Shown: positions 10,390 through 23,288, counted from the stretch's first letter. The stretch is DNA of 64,000 bases from Bilabrum cf. latius (GCA_965178125.1 OZ237750.1:558001-622000); one strand, 5' to 3'. A program made the numbers and translations. Notes: generated by a model from the letters alone, not told the origin.

Positions 10390-13107
10390 TCAATCAGAAT
10401 CGTACAGGTCCAGCCCACTTTGCGCCCTGACCATTGCCTCTGCCGCGCGCTGCTTCATGTCATTGCGCTGGGCCATGGCTGTCGCCTGGTCCAGTCCGGC
10501 AGCCTCGTAGTCAATCGCGCCCGCTCTGGTGCGAGGCAAGCTACCTATACCGAAGTCCGCGCGGCTGCCCGACCCCCCGCTCACGGCGCGCTGCGCGGCA
10601 CCTCTGAGTTGCTCAGCCATGCTCTTGTCCCCTTGATCGATTGCAGAAGCGGTGCGTTGGAAGGCCTCTTCCATGCTGCGGGGATCGAACCCTGTGGCAA
10701 GAACGGGCGGCCTGTGGTCGCCAACCACATGCTCGGCAGCAGTGCGCTGCGTGCCGGCGCCCGCGCCTCTTCTGGACATTTCCGCCACGTTCCCTCGCGC
10801 TTTCTGCCGCTTTTTTGCGCCGTCTGCTGCAAAGTCACCCGTAGGGCTATTGTCCCGTCCGCCGATGGTTCGGTCGTACTGCACCCGATCCCAAACGGCT
10901 GCGCTGGGGCCCATCCCATCGCCCACTGGCCTCTCCTCCGCGTGTTCCCCGGGAGTTGACCACTCGTACAAGTCGTCTTCCTGCTCGGCATCAACCTTAG
11001 AGTCCGACCAAGCTAACCCGCTCGTCCTTGCGCCAGCCATTGCGTCGGCCTGTTGCCAAGCCAAGCCGCCATCGCTTTCTTGCCGCGCTCTGTCGGCCCT
11101 CATCCACCACGGCAAGTCGCCCAGCTATCCGCCCGCACCCCCACCACGAGAGGCCTGTCTGTGACGCTCCGTCCCGGATTTCAGTCCAGCGGCCTGGGCA
11201 GAAGTGCCATGGGTCGGCGCCCCAGCACCGTAGCCCTGAGCCCAGGCATCTGCCATTGTGGTGGCCTCGCCGCTGCCGCGACCCGACACTTCGGCCTGCA
11301 CCGCAGCTTCTTCCCTATCTGTTGGCGCGTACCCCGAGGTGTCTTTTTGCCTAGCCATTTCTCTGAATGCGGTTGCGCTCATGGCGCGGCTCCCGTGCTC
11401 TCTGCAGTGCCGCAGCCACGCTGACCTCGTCTGCTCCTCCCACTCGGCCACCTCGGCTGAACGGCGCGTGTGCGACGCGAGGCTGCGACCGAGCTGGGAC
11501 TCGTAGCGACGCTCCAGCTCGCGCGTGTGATCCCGTATGAACGCGGCCGCCTCTCTGTGTTCCATGTTGTAGGGAAGGTAGAGCGTCATCGTGTCTGGGA
11601 CGAAGTCGTACACACGGCCCAGCACGACGCTTGACACCGCCCAGAACGGGTGGTGGGCAAACACGGCGTCGAAATGCCGCAGCATGGTCTTGCTCAAGTT
11701 TTGCCGGCCGATTTGCTCCTGCATGTCGTCCAGGAAGTGCGTCGACACGATGCCAGAGTCCAGCACCTGCGTCACCCTCGCCACCATCTGCGACTCTGTG
11801 TACGTGGACACCTGATCCAGGTGAAGCTCCGGAAACGTGAAAACCTTGCCCTGCACTTGCGGAGCGTACCTTCCCATGGATCGAAACGTGTACTCGTGCG
11901 CGTTCAGCTAGGACTCCCCTTTGGGGCGCCGCCTGGCTTCATCGTGCGACACTCCCTGGCCTCTGCCGTCGTACGCGTACACGTCTTCGCCCTCGCCCGG
12001 TGCCCATGGCCCGCCCTCGCCAGGTCCTCCTCCGCCCTCCACAAGCACTCGCTGGACCTCAGGGTCTAGCTGGAACTTGACCTTCTCCCCTATCTCTCGC
12101 AGGAGAGAGCCCACCGTCCGCACCGCGATGCCGAGCCACTGCGCCTGGGACCGCAGCTCGCCTTGGCCCGCGATGGCACGCTTGGCATCGTTGAGAACAG
12201 CTTCGGGAATATGCACCGTGTGCACAACCTCTCGAATGTCTACTGAACCTCCCTAGTCTGCACTGGTGGACTAGCCCTTGGTATCCTTGCTCGGTTGCTG
12301 GCCCACTGCCTCCACGCAAAACAGCCGGAGCTCAATGGCGCCGTCCAGCGAGGTGTGCTTGATGCTTTCCAGCGCCTTGCGCATGCTGGACTTTGAATCT
12401 GCACTGCTTTTACTGGTCGCGTCGCTCTCTGTCGCCGCGTCGACTCCCGTTCCAGCAAGGACCTTAAACACGTCTAGCAGCTCGATGAACGTCTGGAAGA
12501 AGCGCTGGTTTGTCGCCAATATCTTCTGCTCGTCTAGGCGCTACATGCCTCTAGATGCCATACTACTGGCTGCAGTTTTTATGGCCGACTGGAGCATGTC
12601 TGGATGCGCCCTCAGGATTAGTCGTTTGCTGTGAGGGGCGAGCTAGCTTACGTGAGAGATAGGCTCGAGCTCATCCGAAACACCAAGCTTCGAAGATGAC
12701 GCCTTCCCTGCGCCCCTCAATGCTTTCATGGTAGCTTTATACTCGTGATAGGTTGCGTCTAGAGGTCGATGCACCTTGACCGTGCCGTCTAGAGCGACTT
12801 CCTCTGGTCGTCGCTGATCCTCCGGCAAACTCCGCCGCGACGCTGTCTGTCGCTACCGGCCCCGGCGGTTGCGAGATGATCCAAATGGAGATTGAGACTC
12901 ATCTTTTCCGAAGTGCAGCCCATCCCGCACTCGATTCACTTGAGCCCGAAGCTTGCGGAGCAGTTCCTCTTGGGACCGGCGTTCGTGCGTCGCAAAGAAC
13001 CGCCAATGAGCACCAGCTCCTCCATCCTAGCCATTGATCGTAACGGTGCATCGGAACACAACACGTGGGCGCATTCTAGTCACCCCGAAAACGCGAGAGG
13101 TCCGCAT
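10390..13107 (-). CDS. DUF4460-like (possible TCAIM-type) protein
   Basis: One uninterrupted frame of 905 codons (TGA stop) carries eight in-frame TAG codons, at 13027, 12853, 12643, 12541, 12271, 12253, 11908 and 11125 (lowest coordinate of each). The segment SKRLILRAHPDMLQS, followed about 35 residues later by ATNQRFFQTFIELLDVF, resembles the J-like DUF4460 domain of mitochondrial TCAIM-type proteins. Before it comes a charged helix (HERRSQEELLRKLRAQ). A later region (about residues 410-560) is ordered and leucine-rich; the last 250 residues are hydrophilic and Gly/Ala-rich. The Arg-rich start could be a mitochondrial presequence. The ATG at 13107 is the most upstream one consistent with the frame. 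The family call is tentative. What is robust is one frame with TAG, but no TAA or TGA, interrupting it. Confidence 0.6.
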
Positions 13108-13285
13108 GCTGTGCCCAGTTGCCGTTGCTAGTGTGCCTCGCAGTTCCGAAGGTTCGGAAACAACTTTGAAGAAAATTGAAAACTCTGAGCAGGCCTTACG
13201 CGTAAGGAAGGAATACGTATGTTCACTATAACGATATCAACGAGCAGCAGTGGCAAGAGAAAGAGAAGTCGCCGACAGGCCCCCT

Positions 13286-16200
13286 TCACATCCCTCCGAA
13301 CTGCCCTCCCATCCCGGGACCGCCCATGCCGCCGTAGCCAGGGCCCGGCGCAGATCCCTGCGGGTACCCCTGAGGATACCCTCCAGGCTGAGAGTTCGCC
13401 GCGAAGTTCGCCAGCTGCGGCACCTGTCCGCCGAGCATGGGGATGCCACCGGCCATGCCCTGCCCCATGGCCTGCTCCTCCTCCTCCTCCTTCTCCGCAG
13501 TGCGGGCATCCAGCTCGCGGATCTTGGCGTCCTGGTCGCCCAGGTACTGCACCAGGTACGGCATCACGTAGTCGATCAGGCGGTACCTCCACGCCAGCTC
13601 CAGTGCCACATCAGGACGCACGAGCCCGTAGCACGCGTACAGGCAGGCAGAGAAGCACTCGGCGTCGCCCTTGTCCTCCACAAAGTAGCGCACCAGAGCC
13701 TCCACCAGCTTGACGTCGCGCGAGGCGGCGGCGGTCTCGATGGCGTCGCTGAACATGCCGGACTTCTTGCTGAGCTCGATCGAAGACTCGAACCTGCGGT
13801 TCCTACGGTAGAGCACGGCAGCGATCCGCTGGAACTCGACGAGCTCGTGGCTCTCGAGCTTCTTGGCAAGGTCAAGCTGGTCGAAGGTCTGGTGCTCATC
13901 GATGCTGGTCCGCAGGCGCTCGTAGTCCTCGAGCTTGACGAGCGTGGCGTTCACTGCCTCGTTCACCGCGGTGATGTCGTTGGACTGCACCTGCAACAGG
14001 TAGGGCAGCGCCAGCCTCATGTGGAACTGGTCCTTGCGCAGGATGTGCACCACGCGGGAGTGGTCAAGCATGGGGGCCAGCACCTTGAGCAGGTCGTTCA
14101 GCTGCATGGGCTCCTCCCTCAGGTAGAACTCGACCGCCTGGTAGTACAGCTCGGGGTTCCTGACCTTGCGGATGATCTCCTTGAAGCGGTCGTGGTCGAA
14201 CGCGGTCGGCGAGTGGTCGATCATGACCTTGACCCCGTTGTCGAAATCGTCCGTCTCCACGTGCAAGAAGGCGGCCTCGGGCCAGTGGCGGCCGGCCTCG
14301 CAGGAGCGGAGGATCTTGGGCACGTTGAGGCGGCTCTTGAACACCTTGAGGTGGTTCATGAGCTTGTCGGGAAGGTGCCTGCTGTACACCACGCCGAGCT
14401 CGGTGAAGATGCCCTGGTGGGCACCCTCGGCGCCGATGCCGGTCTCCAGCAGCTTGATCAGCTCCTCGAAGTGCCCGCCCTGCTCGTACGTGTGCACCAG
14501 CTCCTCCAGGTGGTCCGGGTCCGTCATGATGTTCAGGCCGCACTGCTGGGCGAGGCGGAACTCGCCGGCCGCCATGCAGGCCTTGTTCAGCTCCTTCCAC
14601 GTCTTTGAGCTGTTGGCCTTCTTGGCGGCCTGCACCGCCTCGTTGTACTGCCCCAGCTGCACGTAGCATGCCGCCAGCTGCGCGTTGTTGTCGATGGCCG
14701 CGAACAGGATGCGGCCGGCGTCGAACAGACCCTCCGAGTAGCACCGGTCGCCGATGCCCTGGATGTCAGCCACGTTGGGCTCCGACACGAACACCTCGAG
14801 GTCGGAGAGGCGCTTGCACTGGGCAAACGCGTACGCCAGCTCCGAGTCCACCTCGCGCTCCTTCTTGCTCTTGCGGGCCATCTGCAGGTACCTAACGAGG
14901 TCCTCGAAGGCCTCCTCCCCGCGCGCCACGGCGATGACCTCGCTGAAGTTGGAGGCGTCGTCGGCCTTGATGAACGAGTCCACCGCCTCCTTGACCATCT
15001 TGTCGGCCAGCTGGGCGTTGGCCAGCATGGTCCACACCTCGGCCTTGTCCACGCGCTCGGCGTACCCAAAGGCGCGCTCGAGGTCGTGCAGGCGCTCGAT
15101 GAGCACGGCGACGGCCTTCATGGGCATGTCGAACTTCTTGTAGATCGTGAAGGCCTCCTCGAACAGCTCGTAGTCGTCGCGGAGGGCCATGGAAGCGATC
15201 CGCTCGGGGTCAAAGTTGTCCAGGCGGTTGATGTACTCCATGAACCGGCCGCCGGACTCGTCGCTGTGCGAGCAGCGGATGGCCGTGGCCAGGAGCAGGT
15301 TCTGCAGCTTGGTGTGGTGCGAGAACTCAGTGCCATGCAGGACGAGCTTCTCCAGCAGGCCGATCAGCTGCTGAGGCACGTCGGCGTCGATGAAAGCCTT
15401 CACGGTCACGGACACGAGCTCGCCGTCCTTGATCTCCGGGAGGGCGGTGCCGACCACCTGGTCGATCAGGTCCTGCCTGTGAGGGTTCTCCTCGTTCAGA
15501 ACGCGGGCCCAGAGCTCCTCGTCGCGGCGCTCCACCAGGTAGCGCGCCTGCTGCTTGAACAGGCCGTTCTTGTTGGAGACCTCGAGCAGCTCCTCGTCGC
15601 AGTTGCCGCGCTTGTAGGCCAAAAACGCCAGCTGGGGGTCCAGCCTCTCGGCGAACTTGCCGAGCACCTTGGGGTCGTAGAAGGTGTTCTTCGTGAGGAA
15701 GTCCTTCGGGTCCTTGTTGGCCATGATCACGATCTTGCCCATGGCGTTGTGCGTCGCGGGCTCGTTGTTGCCGCCGGCGATCTTGGCGTCGAGGAACCGC
15801 TCCAGCATCTTGAGGCGGTTGCGCTTCTCGACCTCCTGCACGAGCTCGCCGATGTCGCACACGTTGGGCTCGGGGGCGCCCTCGGGCATGTGCTGAGGCA
15901 CGGGTCCGGTGGGCACCTGGCTGATGAGGTTCATGATGAACTTCTCATCGGCGTCCAGGTCCAGGAGCTTGCCGATGACCAGGGGGCAGCTCTTGGGGCT
16001 GACCTTGAGCACGTACACCTCGAGGAAGCGCTGCAGCTTGTTGGTGTGCAGGTAGTGCGTCAGCTCAGGCACGAAGCCGTGGCGGTCGCACACCCAGATC
16101 AGGGGCTGGGGGTTGGGCAGCTTCTTCTGGATGAGGTAGTCCTTGACCTCCTCGGGGTTGTACACGGTCGAGTCGCGGCACACGCGCAGCACCTCGTCGG

Positions 16201-18615
16201 GCTGGTTGAGCTCGGCAGCCACCTGGATGTACTTGAAGTGCACCTCGGGGCTCTCGGAGGTGTTGACGATGCCGGCGAGGTAGTAGTAGAGCGCGTTGGT
16301 GCTCTTCCTGTCCTCGAACATCTTGATGAGGTTCTCGGGGCCCATAAAGTCCGAGTACTGCTTGGCGATCTCCACCACGGCCTCGTCCACCTGCTTGGTG
16401 TCCAGCAGGGCAGACACGCAGGTCAGCGCGTCCTCGCTGACGAGGGTAGAGAAGAACTTGACCAAGAAGGCGCGGTGCTTAGGGTCGCGAGCCACGTTGG
16501 GGATGACCCTCTTCATGTCTTCCACGTCTTCGTGCAGCTCCAGGGCGCGGTGGTAGAGGCCGCACCTCTCCGCGAGGGTGGCGATGTGCTTCTTGTCGAA
16601 GTGGTGGAAGGTGTTGGAGCCCAGGATGGCGTCAGCCACGGGGGCGGCGCCGCCGAGCATGTTCATCTCCAGCAGGCGGGTCTGCAGGTATCCCTGCTCC
16701 TTGCGGTCCTCGGACAGCACGTCGTACAGGAAGCTAGTGCACTCGGGGAGGCGCTTGAACTGCATGAAGATGTCCACGGCCGTGTCGATCTGGATCAGAG
16801 GGCCGGGGGAGTTCTTCACGAGCGTCTGCGCGAACTCGGCGGACTTGTCGGGGTGCGTGTGCACGAGCTGCTGCAGCAAAGTGGCCCAGTCGGGCTGGTA
16901 GGCGTGCTCCTTGGCGTACGGGATGATCTTGTCGACGTCACCCGCCTGCACGAAGCATCCGACCACCTTGTCGTGGGCGCCGCCCGAGTTCTCGTACACG
17001 GACTTGGCGAGGGTCGAATCGTGCGGGGCGATGAGGTCCCCGAGCTCTGCGCTCGAGGTCATCTTGCCCTCCCGGACCCACTTCTGGATGAGCGGCAGCC
17101 GGTTCTGGGCGAGGGCCGGGCGCGCCAGCTCGATGGATTCCACGGCGTTCAGCTGGCCCTTCTTGGCGATCCGCGTGAGGTAGACGAGCAGCTGCCTGGC
17201 GCCGTCGGGCATGCCCTGGATCCTCCGGATGGTCTCAGAGTTGCGGAGGACCTCCCCGGGGGACGATGCGGCTAGGTCGGCTGCGCCCTCGATGTTGCTG
17301 GAGGCCAGGAGCCGGTCCATCTGGCCCTTGTAGGCCGCCTCTGCGCCGGGGAGGGACAGGCGTCCCGCGAGCTTGAGGGCGAGGGACTCGTTCTTGAGCG
17401 TGCCCATCACGTACCCCACGAGGGCGTCTCGGTTGATCTGCACGTGGTGCAGGTCGCCAGAGGTCATGGCCAGGGCGAGCACGCCGCCCGTCTCGGGTTG
17501 CGCGCAAGCGGTGAAGATGGGCGTCTCCGCCACCTTGGTCCTGAAGATGACGTTGCCGGTCTCGAGGTCGAAGACGAAGCAGAGGCCCATCCGGGTGAAG
17601 ATGTACAGGATGCCCTGCTCCTCCGAGGCCTGGAGAACAACGGCCATGTCACCGGCGGAGCCGGCGGGCAGTGGGAGAGTCTGCTCGGGGACGGTGTGCG
17701 CGTCGGCTCCCTTGTATCCCACCTCCACGATCCGGAGGGTGGGCTTGGAGCCAGCGGGCTGCTGGACGTAGCAGAAGAGCATCGCCGGCGTGGCGCGGCC
17801 GGCCACGTTGAACTTGGTGAAGCATCCCGCGGCGGAGGTGATGGGCTTCTGGGACTTGCGGTGCTCCACCGAGTAGAGCTGCATGACGCCCTGCACGGCC
17901 CCGTCGATCTTGGCCATGCCCGAAGCCACCAGCCACTTGCCGTCGGCCGAGGCGTCGTAGTTGATCACCTGCGCGCCGAGCAGCGCCTTGGAGCGGTCGA
18001 ACATCTTCTCGGGCTCGGAGCCGCCCTCGGAAGACCAGTGGTAGACGGCCTTGCTAGCAACGATGGCCAGCGTCGTGTCGTTCAGCCAGCGCCAGTACGA
18101 GATCTTGTCGGACGAAAACACCTTCGTCGACTTGATCTTCTTTCCGATCTCAAGGTTGCGAATCTGCACGATGCCCTTGCCTGCGAAACGTGATTGAAAC
18201 AAATTGAAAGAATGCAGCTCGTTGCTGGGAAGCCCATAGCTGATTGCCGTTCGGTTGGCGGCGTGCACGTCGACTGGGTGCGTCACCGACGGCAGCCGAG
18301 CAAATCATGCGCGCAACAGGTCGCCGACTCGATTCCCAGGCTTGTCTCACCGCGCGCAGCAAGAAGCTTGCCGTTGGGAGACTGACAAGCCGCATCTCCT
18401 TCCAGCGCGTGCTTGCTCTTGATTCGCTGCTCGGAGGGATCCACCGTGGAGAGCTGGCCCTTGCCCCCGTTGTCCTCCCGGATCAGGATAGCCTTGTGCG
18501 ACGTCATGCTCGTAGTCTTCACATTGATTGCTTTGCCTTGCACCCCAAGGGCTGACAAGGAGAGCACCTTGCTCGCCGTGATCGGCGTGCCAGAAGCTCC
18601 GCCGGCGGCAGCCAT
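13286..18615 (-). CDS. CHC: Clathrin heavy chain
   Basis: Two exons (18615-18351 and 18180-13286, 170-nt intron) give 1,719 aa, against about 1,675 in animals. Similarity runs end to end: N-terminal beta-propeller (KGIVQIRNLEIGKKIKS, YHWSSEGGSEPEKMFDR), alpha-zigzag legs (VEKRNRLKMLERFLDAKI, EEPATHNAMGKI, QNLLLATAIR) and the trimerisation hub (RTSIDEHQTFDQLDLAKKLE, LRPDVALELAWRYRLIDY). It forms the three-legged triskelion of coated vesicles for endocytosis and Golgi-endosome traffic. The C-terminal tail is unusually Gly/Pro/Gln-rich with GYPQ repeats, where the animal protein also has a Pro/Gln-rich tail. The splice junction falls inside the propeller (NGKLLAARG|KGIVQ). Unlike most neighbours, its 1,719 codons contain no TAG. 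Long ORFs on the opposite strand are shadows of its codon bias. Confidence 0.98.
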
Positions 18616-18851
18616 TCTGACGAAGCTAGTTACTGGAGGAAGATCCGGTTTCTGGCGCTACTTGAGACTGCAAGTCCCAAGAAAGTCAATAAATTATCAA
18701 CACAGATGTCTCTGCTGATCGCAGCGACGAGTGTGCTTGATGTAGTGCGGTTTATCCCCAGGCCACTTTCGCGGATGGGCGCGGGATTGTGGTACCGTGT
18801 ACTTTAGAGCAGATATCTGGTTTTACTGGACCAGGCGCACATTGGCCCGTC
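18616..18851. promoter_or_regulatory. Shared upstream region of clathrin and PDI
   Basis: The clathrin and PDI start codons face away from each other across 236 bp, so both promoters must lie here or in the 5' leaders. I see no TATA box or other motif I would name; the assignment rests on gene orientation alone. Confidence 0.4.
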
Positions 18852-20148
18852 ATGAGGAGTTTCGGAGCAGTTGTACTTGCACTCGTAGCTGGATATGTTT
18901 CTGTAAGATATAATGTGATTCGTTCGTGCCGAATGGAGGGCAATTTTGTCCTGGAAATATCCGCAGGGAGACGATTGTGAAACTTGCCTTCGATCCACGT
19001 GTTCAACCGCAGGCTGATCTAGTCGAGCTGACTTCTAGCACGTTCGACGACTTCGTCGGAGGCGATAAGGGTGCATTTGTCAAGTTCTATGCGCCGTGGT
19101 GGTGAGATGTTTCACGTTTCTCTCGCGCCACTGCTGTCATCGTGAATCTCGAGCAGGTGCGGGGTTGCCCTCGGATCCAACACCCGATATTCGAAACTAG
19201 TGTATGTGTTTTTTGTTTCGCAGCGGCCACTGCAAGGCGATGGCTCCTGCTATGGAGGACGTGGGCAAGGCGTTCAAGTCGAGCGATCCCGTGGTGGTCG
19301 CTAAGCTTGACGCCACAGCGCACGGCGATGTCGCCGCCAAGTTCGATGTGAAGGGCTACCCCACAATCAAGTGGTTCCCAGCCGGCTCCACAGAAGGAGA
19401 AGATTACAACGGTGGCCGCGATGCCGCGGACATCGTCGAGTTCATCAATGACAAGGCCGGCACCCGCCGCCGCATAGCCCAGGAGCCCACCGCCGTGCAG
19501 CACCTGACCGAGTCGTCCTTCAAGACGGTGGTGGACAGCCGATCCAAGACCCAGCACGCCCTTGTGGAGTTCTACGCCCCCTGGTGCGGCCACTGCAAGA
19601 GCCTCAAGCCGACGTACGAGAAGCTCGCCCAGGCGTTCCAGGGCGAGGACGACGTGATCGTCGCCGCGGTCGACGCGACAGCCCACCGCTCCCTGGGCGA
19701 CAAGTACGACGTGAAGGGCTTCCCCACGATCAAGTTCTTCCGGGCGGGGGCAGAGGAACCCGAGGACTATAGCGGGGGCAGGAGCCTTGATGACTTTGTG
19801 GAGTTTTTGAACAAGGAGGCCGGCACAAGCCGCGGCTCGGACGGGTCTCTCTCAGTGGATTACGGGCGCCTGCCCGACTTTGACGAGTTCGCGACCCTGT
19901 TTGTGGCCTCTGACGACCACGACGACGTCATCAAGCGGGCGGAGGAGGCCGCCGCAGAGTTGGAGGGCAAGGCTGCGACCTTCGCTGGGCATTACGTGAA
20001 GACGATGAAGAAGATCTTGGCCAAGGGGGGCGAGTACGTGGACAAGGAGATCGCCAGGCTGAGCAAGCTGATCGAGGGGGGCAGCGTGAAGCCCGCCAGG
20101 AGAGACTTGTTCGTGCTGCGGAAGAACATCCTGGCCGCCTTCCAGTGA
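18852..20148 (+). CDS. Protein disulfide isomerase, ERp29-domain type
   Basis: Three exons (18852-18902, 19013-19101 and 19224-20148) join in phase to 354 aa, ending in TGA. Order: signal peptide MRSFGAVVLALVAGYVS, thioredoxin domain a with WCGHC (C47/C50, the first Cys codon split by intron 2), thioredoxin domain a' with WCGHC (C168/C171), then a helical ERp29 C-terminal domain from about residue 245. This is the PDI layout known from plants and Dictyostelium. It oxidises and isomerises disulfides in the secretory pathway. No KDEL-type retention signal is present (the end is LAAFQ), so ER retention must rely on something else, or the protein leaves the ER. No TAG codons. Splice sites are GTAAG/GTGAG with CGCAG acceptors. 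The clathrin gene is divergent upstream and the ACP gene converges from downstream. Confidence 0.96.
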
Positions 20149-20403
20149 GTTTGCCAGTGAGTTCCACTGATTGGGTGCGTGGTCTTGCTTTGGGTGCGTG
20201 ATGCGCCGGCATGCAGAGAGAGCCATCGAACCGGTCATTCAGGTAAACCGAATCATGTCAACGCAAGGAAACAATTATCGCGTAACCAGCAACGATTTTT
20301 TTTCCGCTGCGGCACCGAGTCCCCCTCGCTCTGTGCATCCTCCTCCCACCAGAGGACCTCGCCTCCCTCGCAAACGATGCTCGGTCCGCTCTCATGATGC
20401 GAA

Positions 20404-20947
20404 TCACTTGGCCTGGGGGTGGGTGGACACGAAGGCAACGGCGTCCTCCACAGTCTTGATGGACTCGGCCTCGGCATCGGGGATCTGGATGCAGAACTCC
20501 TCTTCCAAAGCCATGCAGACCTCGACGGCATCCAGCGAATCCAGGCCCAGGTCCTTCTCAAAGTGAGCACCAGCAGCAACCTTGGCGTCCTCCACCTTCT
20601 CGAAGTTCTTCAAGACCTGCATCACTCGCTCCGAAACCTCTGCCTTCTCCAGGAAGGTCTGCGAGGCGAAACATGTGCCGGATTGATCATACAACGTCAG
20701 CAGGTGGGCTCGACGGGGGCGCACGCATGGAATCATTGATAATACGCAAAGCCCCAGCATGTGCGTAGTACAAAGCAAAGCAAACAAACGATTCGACGGC
20801 AGCCGCAGGGACTCTATCGGACTACAAGGGACTTGAGCTTACCTGCACGGTGGCACACAAGGACCGCGTAGGCATGCGGACAGCGAACCTAGTGGGCGCT
20901 CGGAAGCTCCGGGCAGCAGCAAGCATAACACGACGAGCCATGGCCAT
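20404..20947 (-). CDS. NDUFAB1: Mitochondrial acyl carrier protein
   Basis: Two exons (20947-20843 and 20658-20404, 184-nt intron) encode 119 aa ending in TGA. The N terminus is Arg/Ala-rich without acidic residues (MAMARRVMLAAARSFRAP), a typical mitochondrial presequence. The mature part has the phosphopantetheine site GLDSLDAVE with its modified Ser, then the conserved helix III (EEEFCIQIPDAEAESIKTVEDAV). It carries acyl chains for mitochondrial fatty acid and lipoate synthesis, and is a complex I and Fe-S assembly subunit in many eukaryotes. A second in-frame ATG two codons downstream (20941) could serve as start. A plastid location is less likely given the leader. No TAG codons. Convergent with the PDI gene across 255 bp. 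Confidence 0.95.
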
Positions 20948-21128
20948 GATGAACCTTTGTACGCGCTCTTCAGCTGGTTAGACAGATGCACAGAAGAAGC
21001 TCCGATTTCGTGTGCACTTAATCAGAATTCTCTTACAAACGCACGCAACTAGAATGAAACTCTGTTTGATCGGAGCCAGACACCCGTTGGGATGCCTCAC
21101 GGCCCCCGAGGCATTTAGCCGCGAAAGG

Positions 21129-23079
21129 ATGTCGTCTTCTATGCGCGATTTTAAAGTAATCCAGCTTCTTGGTAAAGGAAGTTTTGGATCAGTCTACAAG
21201 TGCAAGCGTATCTCTGATGGACTGCTGTAAGGCATTGCAAGCCATGCTCAATGACGAGGCGGCTTGGGTCCGTTCCTCGCGCGAGATTCTGACGGTCTTT
21301 TTTTGTACGACGTATTTAAATTCGCAGTTATGCCGTTAAAGAAGTGAATATTAAGAAGCTGAGCGCGCGTGAACGGTAAGACAAGTGGTATTCGTAGCTA
21401 CATCGGTATTTCGTGGCTGCAGAGCGTTTCAGCAAGCGACCGGCGGCACGTGAATTGTAGTCAGCATAACGTATCGCGCAGCGAGGACGCCGTTAACGAG
21501 ATCCGGATCCTTGCATCCATCTCCCACGTGAACATCATCCGGTACTGCGATGCATTCCTGGAGCGGGACAATCTGTACATTGTCATGGCGTTTGCCGAGC
21601 ACGGCGACGTCTACAGGCAGATCAAGAAATTCAAGGCGGCCAACAAGTACATCAAAGAGGACACCATTTGGAGCTATTTGATCCAGATGTGTGCTGCCCT
21701 GCGAGACCTGCACTCGAGGCGCATCCTCCACAGGGTGAGTAGCCGATGCCCCTCTCCTGCCCCCCACGCCCCACGCCACTCGCCCGATCCCGCCAGTGAA
21801 GTTCGACGTCCGCTGCCCCCATAACTCCTGCAGGACATCAAGCCGAAGAACGTATTCCTCACGGCCAAGAACCACATCAGGGTGGGCGACCTCGGGTGTG
21901 CCAAGCTCATGAAGAGCGGGCTTGCAAGGACCCAGGTGAGATGGATTGACACGATGGAACCGAGACTTAACGCCTTTGTTTCATTGCTTTGCTAACATGC
22001 ATCCTTCACCTGTCACACCATGCCATGTAATAGTATTTGTCCCTCCGCCCGCTGATGCCCCCAAATCACAATTACAGATCGGCACTCCCTACTACATGTC
22101 CCCCGAGCTGTGGACGTGCTCCCCATACGACGACAAGAGCGACATGTGGGCCGTCGGGTGCTTCATCTTTGAGCTGTGCATGCTCAACCCGCCCTTCGTG
22201 GCCAACGATATGAACGGGCTGGCACGCAAGGTCAAGACCCAGGCCACCCCGAGGGTCAGCAAGCACTACTCGGCGGAGCTCCAGGACATCGTATACGCCC
22301 TCCTCCAGAAGTCTCCCCGCCTGCGACCCTCCTGCGAGGACATTCTCCGCAATCCCTCCGTACAGCGGCGCATGCAGCTGGCACCCATGATCAACGAGAG
22401 GACGGACCGAACCGCCCACATGCTGGCCACCATCAAGGTCCCCAGAGATATGCGAAGAGTGGGACGCATGCAGCTGCCGCAGCCTTCGTATCCAGACCTC
22501 AAGGCAGCCGCTGCCGCGGAGGATGCCGCGCTCGCCAGGGTTGGAGCAGGCGCAGGCGCAGGTGCGGGAGCAGCAGCAGCAGCTGCAGCTGGTGGTGCCG
22601 CCCCTTCGGTAGGCAGGCGGGCCACGAGCCCCCTAGTTTCACCGGGGAAGAAGAAGGCAGCCGCGGCGGCCATGGCCTCAAAGGCAATCCCTGGCAAGGC
22701 CGTGCGGCCTCCGTCTTCCGCTGCCGGGGTTGGGATGAGGCGAGTGGCGTCTGACGGGGACTATGGACGTAGGGGTGGGCGGCCGGCCTCCAGGGCCAGG
22801 GGGGGCGGCGCACGGCCGCCGTCGGCGTACGGGCGTGCCCCCTCGAGGCAGAGGGGGGGCGCTAGGGGTGCGGCTGTCCCCTCCGTGGGGGCCTATTCGA
22901 AGGCCGTGCCCAGCTCGAGGGGCGTGGCGGGGCACATGCAGCGGATCTACGCGGCGGCGGCCGCCGGGGGTGCCGGCGCTGGCGGCTTGGCGTACGGAGC
23001 CGGGGCTCGCCGTGCGGCCTCACGGGCGCCTTCGGCCTATCAGCGGTACGCAGGGAGGGCAGGGTCCAGGTTTTACTGA
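21129..23079 (+). CDS. NEK-family protein kinase
   Basis: Five exons (21129-21226, 21328-21375, 21482-21734, 21834-21935 and 22078-23079) give 500 aa ending in TGA. The kinase domain starts almost at once: glycine loop LGKGSFGSVYK, VAIK-type lysine in YAVKEV, catalytic loop HRDIKPKN (the intron lies between R and D), DLG in place of DFG (VGDLGCAK), activation segment GTPYYMSPEL, and DMWAVGCF. The sequence is closest to NIMA-related kinases, which act at centrosomes, cilia and in the cell cycle. From about residue 295 the tail is Ala/Gly/Arg-rich and basic, without the usual coiled coil. DLG is seen in some NEKs and other active kinases, so activity is expected. No TAG codons. All introns are 99-142 nt. 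The ATG at 21129 is the one just before the kinase fold. Confidence 0.92.
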
Positions 23080-23288
23080 GGAGTCCGCCCGGGGCACCAC
23101 CGGCAAGTCAACCGGGTGGTAGGTTTTTGGCTTGCTGGCCGGGGACCCATCGAGGCATGGTGAGTAGTTAGGTGCAGTTGGCTAAAGGGCGCCATTAATG
23201 TGAAAGTGGGGAGGAGTAGAGATAGTACGTTCATCAAGTTCTGTTCACGTCTTTGGTTCGAATCAACGGGCAAAGCTCGACCGTCACG

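Noticed and set aside
13250-17275. Long + strand ORFs (452 and 729 codons) opposite clathrin
   Set aside because: They are antisense shadows produced by GC-rich third positions of the clathrin frame; no family features, and Val/Leu/His-biased composition.
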